A DNA stretch of 64,000 nucleotides from Benincasa hispida (taxonomy: Eukaryota > Streptophyta > Magnoliopsida > Cucurbitales > Cucurbitaceae), in the NCBI RefSeq assembly GCF_009727055.1, contig NC_052349.1:93377581-93441580 (forward strand), read 5' to 3'. The notes beneath the pieces are model-generated. The model ran no database searches, was not told the origin of the DNA, and worked only from the letters and a program-made list of their open reading frames with translations. Shown in pieces: positions 57,966 to 64,000 of this stretch. The position numbers and the translations under genes are program-made. Every line of letters begins with the position of its first letter. Within the stretch, counting starts at the first letter, position 1.

Positions 57966-59420
57966 CCACTTCGAGCTTTGACATTCATCGCGTCCATAGA
58001 GGAAGAATATACGAGCTCTAAGGGTATTGTGGCTCTGATACCTTTTTCAGTAAAAGATCTCTTAGTCATTTTTTCCTCAAGACAAGACTCACATGGAGGT
58101 AAAGAATTGTCTTCTAACTGATTTAGGAGTCCATTATTAGCCAATCTCTCAATCCTTTGAGACTTACGTGGCCAAGTCTTAAAGTGCCATAGATAGGATT
58201 AGAATAAACTTTTTGTCTTTTATTATGAGTTTCGGCTGTTCTAACATCTCAGTATTTAAGACAAATTTTGCTTTAGTTGGTCTTAACTTATATAAGTTGT
58301 TTCAAGTATAGCAGAAACAAATATTGAATATCTTTTCTGAAAATGAACGCTCATTAACTTCAAAAGATATTTTATACATTTGTTCGGCAATATACATGTG
58401 ATAGATATTAGAATTTCGTCTCATTTTAGAAGCATACAAAACATCTTTAAGTATGAAATATCTATCGTTGAAAAACAACTTCAAGTCTCCCACTGCTTCG
58501 GCGAGACAACCTCTCATGTTCCAACCTTGAGGGTGATCTCGCCTTCTTTAAGCTTTTTCCAGGAACTAGTTTCTGAAAAGAGAAGCAAAATGATTAATGG
58601 CTCCTGAATCAATATCCAGGTGAGGTATCATACTCAACTAAACATGTTTCAGCAACTAATAAATCATATTTACCTAGTGCTTCTTTCGAGGCAGGGGCCT
58701 AAGGACATCCTCAGTTAAGACAAATCTCAGGTCATCTATTACTATGTTGAATTCAGATTGTTTTCCATGTTGAGTAGTTTCGTCGTTAAGTTTTTTAGAA
58801 GCTAATAGTTGAACTAAAGAGCTAGTCATGCTGAAAAGAAAAACATATCATTTTTAGTAAAAAAAACATTAATCTTTTAAAATCAAATCATGTTTAGCAA
58901 AAAAAACTAATAATGTACCCTTCATTATTATATTTTGCAACGATATTTCAAAAGTTTAGAGTAACCTCCACCGAAGGGCAGTCGATTATTCCTCTTTTGA
59001 ACCAAGACAATCTTGACTAGATGCTAACCCAAGAATAACTCTTTATTCTTATAGCACTTTAGTTATCGTTACTTTGTCAAGAATTTACTAACACTTAATA
59101 ATTCTCGTAAGTGTGACCCTCCATTTTCAGACCTCAAAGATCAGAATCATTATGCTCCCAAAGTTGGAAAGACAAGAATGAAAACGGACCTGAGAGACCC
59201 TATCAATTTCTAGAATTCGCGGAGTTTCGAATCCTATAATGCCCTCTGATTGGTAAGGTCGCTCCAGGGCAGACATGTAGGCGCATTATAGGAATCTCAC
59301 GGTGCGACCTAATGGAAGAGACTATAGGATGTGTTGACACACTTCCTTCTCCCACTTATTATGAACAACTTCCCCTATTCACCTTGGTATTGACTCATGC
59401 AAACACTCTCCAAATGGAGT
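57966..59420 (-). pseudogene. gag-pol: Internally deleted copia fragment, minus strand
   Basis: On the minus strand a gag start is readable at about 58829 (MTSSLVQLLASKKLN, then TEDVL). It jumps to a protease-like IDSGAINHF block near 58600, so the middle of gag is deleted. Then come AEAVGDLKLFFNDRYFILKDVLYASKMRR (about 58490-58410) and the GAG-pre-integrase SCLEEKMTKRSFTEKG (about 58090). The fragment breaks off at 57966 where the gypsy LTR begins. Stops and frameshifts abound. The 58830-59420 part looks like the element's untranslated leader, with CTCACGGTGCGACC also present in variant form at 61413. Confidence 0.78.
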
Positions 59421-61372
59421 TGATAACTTGTAGAAATACAAGTTATTTATGCTATTTTATTTAGATATTGTGGCAAAAAGAGAGAAAAGTATCGTCGATA
59501 GTATAAGAATTAGCTAACAAATAAAAAAATTATGAAATGTTGTAAACATACCCACTAACACCATTGCGATGGCGAAATAGAATGTTTCAGTCTCTGTTTT
59601 GCAGGAAATAGGTCACCGCATGTGTTAATGGCTCGAAGACAAAAGGTATAACGCATCTACATCGCATGCGCCCATCAATCAAGAACGAAAAGATGATCAA
59701 TAGAATGACGGCGCATGCGACAATTGATCAAGAGCTTTAGCGATCAACGCATTTCAACCGCATGCAGTAATAAAAAACAACACTGCATGCGGCGATCGAT
59801 CGAAGATGTGAAGAGCAACGCATTCGCGGATGATTCTGACAAGTGTACATCTTTTTGCTGTGCAATTCTGACGGATTTACTATGGAATTGAAAGGAATTT
59901 TCCATTATGCGATTGTAGAAATTACCATAATTAGACAGTGGGGACCACAAATTCAAAGAGCCAAGGTCTTGCTTATAAATAGCTTCCTCAAATTCGCTGA
60001 AAGATATACTGAAACAAGGAGAGAGAGGCTGGTCTGAAGAGACTTTTATAGAGTAAATCCGAGAGAACTACGAGACAAAGCTGAAAAGTGAGTCTCCGAG
60101 TAAAGAATTCTTCCGATTCCCAAAGCTGAAGCTCTGTGCAAAAGGTCAATTCTACCAGGAAAGCAAGCCTGAGAGGGAAGCTTTCCTCTCCACCACATCT
60201 ATACGCCAGCAAGCACAAGTCTCCGATCGGGATTTGTGTCAAGACGTTGACACTTTTTCCATATTTGTTTCTATTCTCTAATTCATCTTCTGTGTTCATC
60301 TTCTTTAATCCCTCATTCACAAACATGTATCAAACACTTAATTTTAGAATTAAATATTATCATCGTCATCGTTATCATCTCTCTGTCTCTTTCCATACAT
60401 TTATCATCCATTTTCTGCATGATGTGTTCTTAATCCCCGGGGTAAATAATGAGAATTAAGCGAGTGAGTTAATCTGTGTCAAGGAATCAATTAAGTTTAG
60501 CTAAAGCATGCTCGACGACATCTTCACTTGTGAGAGCAGAAGTGAAGATGTTATTCCGCCTATTGAGAGAAGGTTGGAAGAATGCGTTAACTAAAGTGAG
60601 AAGTATTTCCAGAGATAGAAACAACCTTGCATTCATCACATTCGTCTCTGTTTCACCATAGACATATGGGAACGCGGCCGATCACTGAAAGGTGTATGCC
60701 AAGGGAAAGCGGAACCTTAGTTACGTCCTTAACACGATTGACAAACTTGCGATGTTTTTACTTTTTACTCATTCTCTTTCTACTTCATTCATAAGACTTT
60801 CCATCGCATGCATCAATTCTTTTGTACAACTTCACAGCCAGTCCTCGACCCCTATATCATGTACCATGGTAGTTTAGGAATTTACTTTATCAATGCATTT
60901 TTACTTTCAGTGCAATTTATATTTCTGCATTTTTACTTTTAGTGCAATTTATATTTCTGTACAAACCAAAATTCTTTATTCATTATTATAATCGATCGCA
61001 TGTACCACATAAGTATCGCATTTAATGACAACAATCCCCATGTTCGACCTTGGATCACTCTGAGACACTTGCGTTGGAATTATACTTGGTTTCAGTGCAA
61101 GGAAACTTGTGACACGCACTACTTCATCGCATACTACGTGCATATCACTATCAACGCATACACTTAGAACATAGTATTGCACAAAATGTCTTTATCGCAA
61201 AGCACTTGAGCGCATATAGAGCATCATTCATTCATTCATCAGTGCAACAGATAGATAACATTCCATTTTTATCCTCACAAGTTTATGGCAACATGAGCTT
61301 GTAGCATAATATCTATCATCACAATGCATAATAATTAATAGATAAAGATAGAAATCAAATCTTTAGTCATCA
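59421..61372 (+). mobile_element. Solo LTR of the same gypsy family, 1952 bp
   Basis: It starts TGATAACTTGTAGAAATACA and ends TAGTCATCA. GGAGT precedes it (59416-59420) and AGAGT follows (61373-61377), a one-mismatch 5-bp duplication. It is colinear with the LTR at 55984-57960, including a GCTTATAAATAGC box near 59970. No primer-binding site or purine tract is adjacent. It splits the copia leader sequence that continues at 61373. Confidence 0.75.
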
Positions 61373-61550
61373 AGAGTCCGCTCCCAGGGTGGCCCAAAGC
61401 CAAGCATGAATCTCACGGTGTGAACTCTTAGGGACGCTAGAGCTAAAAGTACATTACTTTTCTCTAGCTGAAGTGTTCTAGATAGTTAGGGTATAAAATA
61501 CTTAGCGATACATTTCGGCTAACTAAACATATCCTAAGTCTAGGTGATTC
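61373..61550 (-). repeat. Continuation of the minus-strand copia leader
   Basis: The words GAATCTCACGGTG and CTTAGGGACGCTAGAG continue the untranslated sequence left of the solo LTR. Similar CTCACGGTGCGACC wording occurs at 59300. It has no frame. Confidence 0.45.
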
Positions 61551-63419
61551 TGTTGGATTTTATGTCCTAAAACTCGTAGTTTGTAAATTAATAAATATTT
61601 TCTGTTTTTTTTCCGATAAAGTTGTTATTGAAATTGTAATCTTGAATCCAATAAACTAAGGTCCTGAGGCTATTTAATGTAGTTTGAACTTTATGTAGTG
61701 ACATAAAGATAGATCAAGTTCAAATATATAGCCAAAATGGTCTATAGTATATGAATAAGGTTGGGCGCCTTATTCTGGGGACACTATGGATGCGGCCCAC
61801 TTTGTAATTAGTACAAACGATGTGATCCTGAATCGTTCATAAAGAGATATGTGAGTGGGGGCATCCTATGTAAAGATTTTACATAAGACTGAACCATGAA
61901 ATAGTCACTTTTTACGTTCTAAATGTCGTTTTATGTATAAAACTGACTATTTCGTTAATTGATGACCTAGGTAACTTAATCTTAATCCTGAGCTAACTAT
62001 GAACTCCTGTTCACTCGGAATTATCCTTAGATCTGCATAGGTGAGGGCAGCTCAATATCGCTGGCCCAATAAGCCTCCTATTTCAGGGGTAAGATCGGGT
62101 GGATAGTTCGGAACATAAGGTGCAAGACGGAATTCACTCCTACCCATTATAGGGATGGTAGATAGGTTGTTCCCTTTAGTACTGAATCCAAGTCTTGAAC
62201 AAGGGGCCTCATCCTCTCCTTGGCCTGAGAGGGATTCGGTTTATAGGTTAGACCTTAAACCAATTGTTCATTAGAGGATCAGTGAAACTTAAGGAACAAG
62301 ATGTAGTCTTGGGGGTAAAACGATTTTTATGACCTAGCCGAGATTACGAATGATGATTAGCTCCATCTAAAGAGTTTAACTAGCTAATCTCGAATCGTTG
62401 GATCCCATGATCTATAGGTCCATTAGGTTCCCCTATTAGCTCATATGGAATAAACTTATAACAGTATGATAGAATAATTCGAATTGTTCGAATTATGTAG
62501 AGAGAGAAACCGAAAAGTATATGTGATATAGTGGTCGGGTTTTTCAGCTTAGAGATACAGCTTTAATATTTAAATGTGATTTAAATATCAAGAATATGAA
62601 AATGTTCATATTCGGAAGCTCGAAAATGATGGAAATGGTCAAAGATGTAAAAAGTCAAAGAGTGACTTTTGACTTTGAAAAATCAATTTGATCGACCTTA
62701 TATTCAAATTTGATTTGAATTTCCAGAAAATGAATGCGGATTCATGCTCGGGAGGTCAAAATAGTCAACACGGAAAAATCATAAAAAAGTCAAAATGTTG
62801 AATTTTTGGTCAAAGTTTGACTTTGACCAAATGACTATTTTGCCCTTTGACTATAGTTAGTGGGAAAATCCAAACTTTTTGTTGGATAATTCCACTAACA
62901 AAATAGTGGGCTAGATGTTGGCTATAGTGGAGACATTAAGCCCACTAAGATAGTGGAATATAGGTGTTGGGTTTTTTATGCATTTAGTTCATGCAATTGT
63001 TGCATGGATTTTTCTATAAATTGGGCTTTCATTTTGAATGAAAAGAGTTTTTTGCAATTTTGGAAATTGGTTTTCATATTTGGGCTGGAAAAATCAAAAC
63101 TTTGAAAAAAAGAGAAAAACCCAAACCTACCCAAATTTCATCTTATTTTCCATCTCTTTTCTCTCTCTCGATTTTCTTCATCCACCAGGTCCCCCAACTC
63201 GGTTCTGAGTCTAGAGGATAGTAGGTCAACTCTAGTGGTGGCCCAAAATAGTTCGGGTTGAGATTCAACGAGGAAAAGCGGTTTTCTGGAGCTTCAAAGG
63301 TAGTATCCTACACTTTTAATTCACTGTTTTTCCCTTCATGATGCATGCTTATTTCCTTTAATTTAAGAGCAATTAGAATGTAATTAGATCCAATTCCGCT
63401 GCGTATGTCTCGTGTTCCA
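61551..63419 (+). repeat. 5' LTR of a further copia element
   Basis: It starts TGTTGGATTTTATGTCC and ends near CGTGTTCCA at about 63419, six bases before a TGGTATCAGAGC primer-binding site. A TTCTATAAATTGGG promoter-like box lies near 63012. GTCAAAGTTTGACTTTGACC-like self-complementary words occur near 62810-62830. The 3' LTR and the target duplication lie outside the window. Confidence 0.85.
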
Positions 63420-63424
63420 TCTTG

Positions 63425-63436
63425 TGGTATCAGAGC
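63425..63436 (+). other. Primer-binding site (initiator Met tRNA type)
   Basis: TGGTATCAGAGC, just downstream of the LTR that starts at 61551. Confidence 0.9.
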
Positions 63437-64000
63437 ATGCTTGAATTACTCTCAATTGCTTTTGGTGGGTGTTTTTTTCCTATCTATTCAAGTGTTGAAC
63501 GAAATGGGGACTAAAGTGGATTTATTATGATTTTGCCATTTTTTCTCTTTAAATTTCTTGTGGAAATTTGTAATTTCTCACTTGTTTATGAGCATTAATG
63601 TGTGAAAAAGGGTCTGTAAATTTTTTGGAGTCATTAGAGTTGAATTTAGGTTGTAAATTCTTGATTCTGGGAGAGAGAACAGTAGCAAATTGGAGAAAAT
63701 TTGCATCACAGACCCGAATTCAGCCTCCAGACCCGACTCTTTAGTCCGGATCAGACCCAGTTCGGAAAGCTTGCATGCCTGCCCCGCCCGGATCTGATTC
63801 GTTTGCTTGCTTCGCTTCGTGCAGCCTCGCGCGCCCGTTCGCCCGCCTGCCCGAGACCCGCTCCGCGACCCGCGTGCCCAAACCTCCGTTGACCGTGCTA
63901 GCTGGAGTTGACCAACCGGTCCATTTGACCAGGTTGAGCCGGTTTGACCGGTTTAGCTTAGTTTTTGGTGTTTTCGGGCCGGTTCGAGTGATTTCTGAGC
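63437..64000 (+). mobile_element. Leader of the copia element at the window end
   Basis: This is untranslated sequence between the primer-binding site and a gag that should begin outside the window. From about 63700 it becomes G+C-rich (GCCCGCCTGCCCGAG) and then carries repeated TTGACC and CCGGTTTGACCGG words. The frame at 63701-63892 is Pro/Arg-rich from composition and is not supported as a gene. Confidence 0.65.

Overview
This window is nuclear DNA of a dicot plant, most likely a cucurbit (the family is an inference from the look of the repeats). The genes have spliced exons with GT/AG introns, the background is AT-rich, and most of the window is LTR retrotransposons, CACTA and MITE-type DNA transposons and minisatellites. 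No bacterial operon, CRISPR array, rRNA or tRNA gene was found. Region 1-5.3 kb is the only clearly live genic part. It holds the last two exons of an ARF-GAP/ankyrin protein of the AGD3 (SCARFACE/VAN3) type, followed on the same strand by a complete two-exon gene for the membrane pseudokinase CORYNE (CRN). These two genes are also neighbours in Arabidopsis, so this looks like a conserved microsyntenic block. Region 5.3-12 kb is AT-rich intergenic DNA with a Tourist-like MITE with a TAA target duplication, a 640-bp fold-back element, three copies of a 0.5-kb MITE-like repeat and a CCGAACCGAA-rich repeat. Region 12-14.2 kb is an old copia-type element that keeps two LTRs and only gag. Region 14.2-24.6 kb is AT-rich DNA with minisatellites and a CACTA remnant, into which a full-length but decayed copia element (18474-24189, target duplication ACATT) has jumped. 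Region 26.4-36.5 kb is a 10.1-kb Ty3/gypsy-type element (target duplication GTTAT) with gag but no reverse transcriptase or integrase. It contains several tandem arrays, a 33-bp minisatellite inside both LTRs, and a nested solo LTR (target duplication CTCGA). Region 37.8-39.5 kb is a phenylalanine ammonia-lyase (PAL) pseudogene on the minus strand. A second PAL 3' end lies at about 49.6-49.85 kb, cut off by a CACTA element, so a PAL cluster once stood here. Between them are a 235-bp solo LTR (target duplication TAACC) and a minus-strand copia element (42635-48298, target duplication AATTT). Region 49.86-64 kb holds a CACTA end with tandem repeats, a 100-N assembly gap, a pol-less gypsy element with a TGGCGCCG primer-binding site, an internally deleted minus-strand copia, a solo LTR, and the 5' LTR and leader of another copia element that runs off the window. 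The protein-coding content is therefore one partial gene (AGD3-like), one complete gene (CRN), two PAL pseudogene pieces and transposon genes, all but the two host genes visibly broken. I saw no convincing unknown functional system. The best leads are the AGD3-CRN linkage, the PAL graveyard, the pol-less LTR elements, and the palindromic and minisatellite structures inside LTRs.
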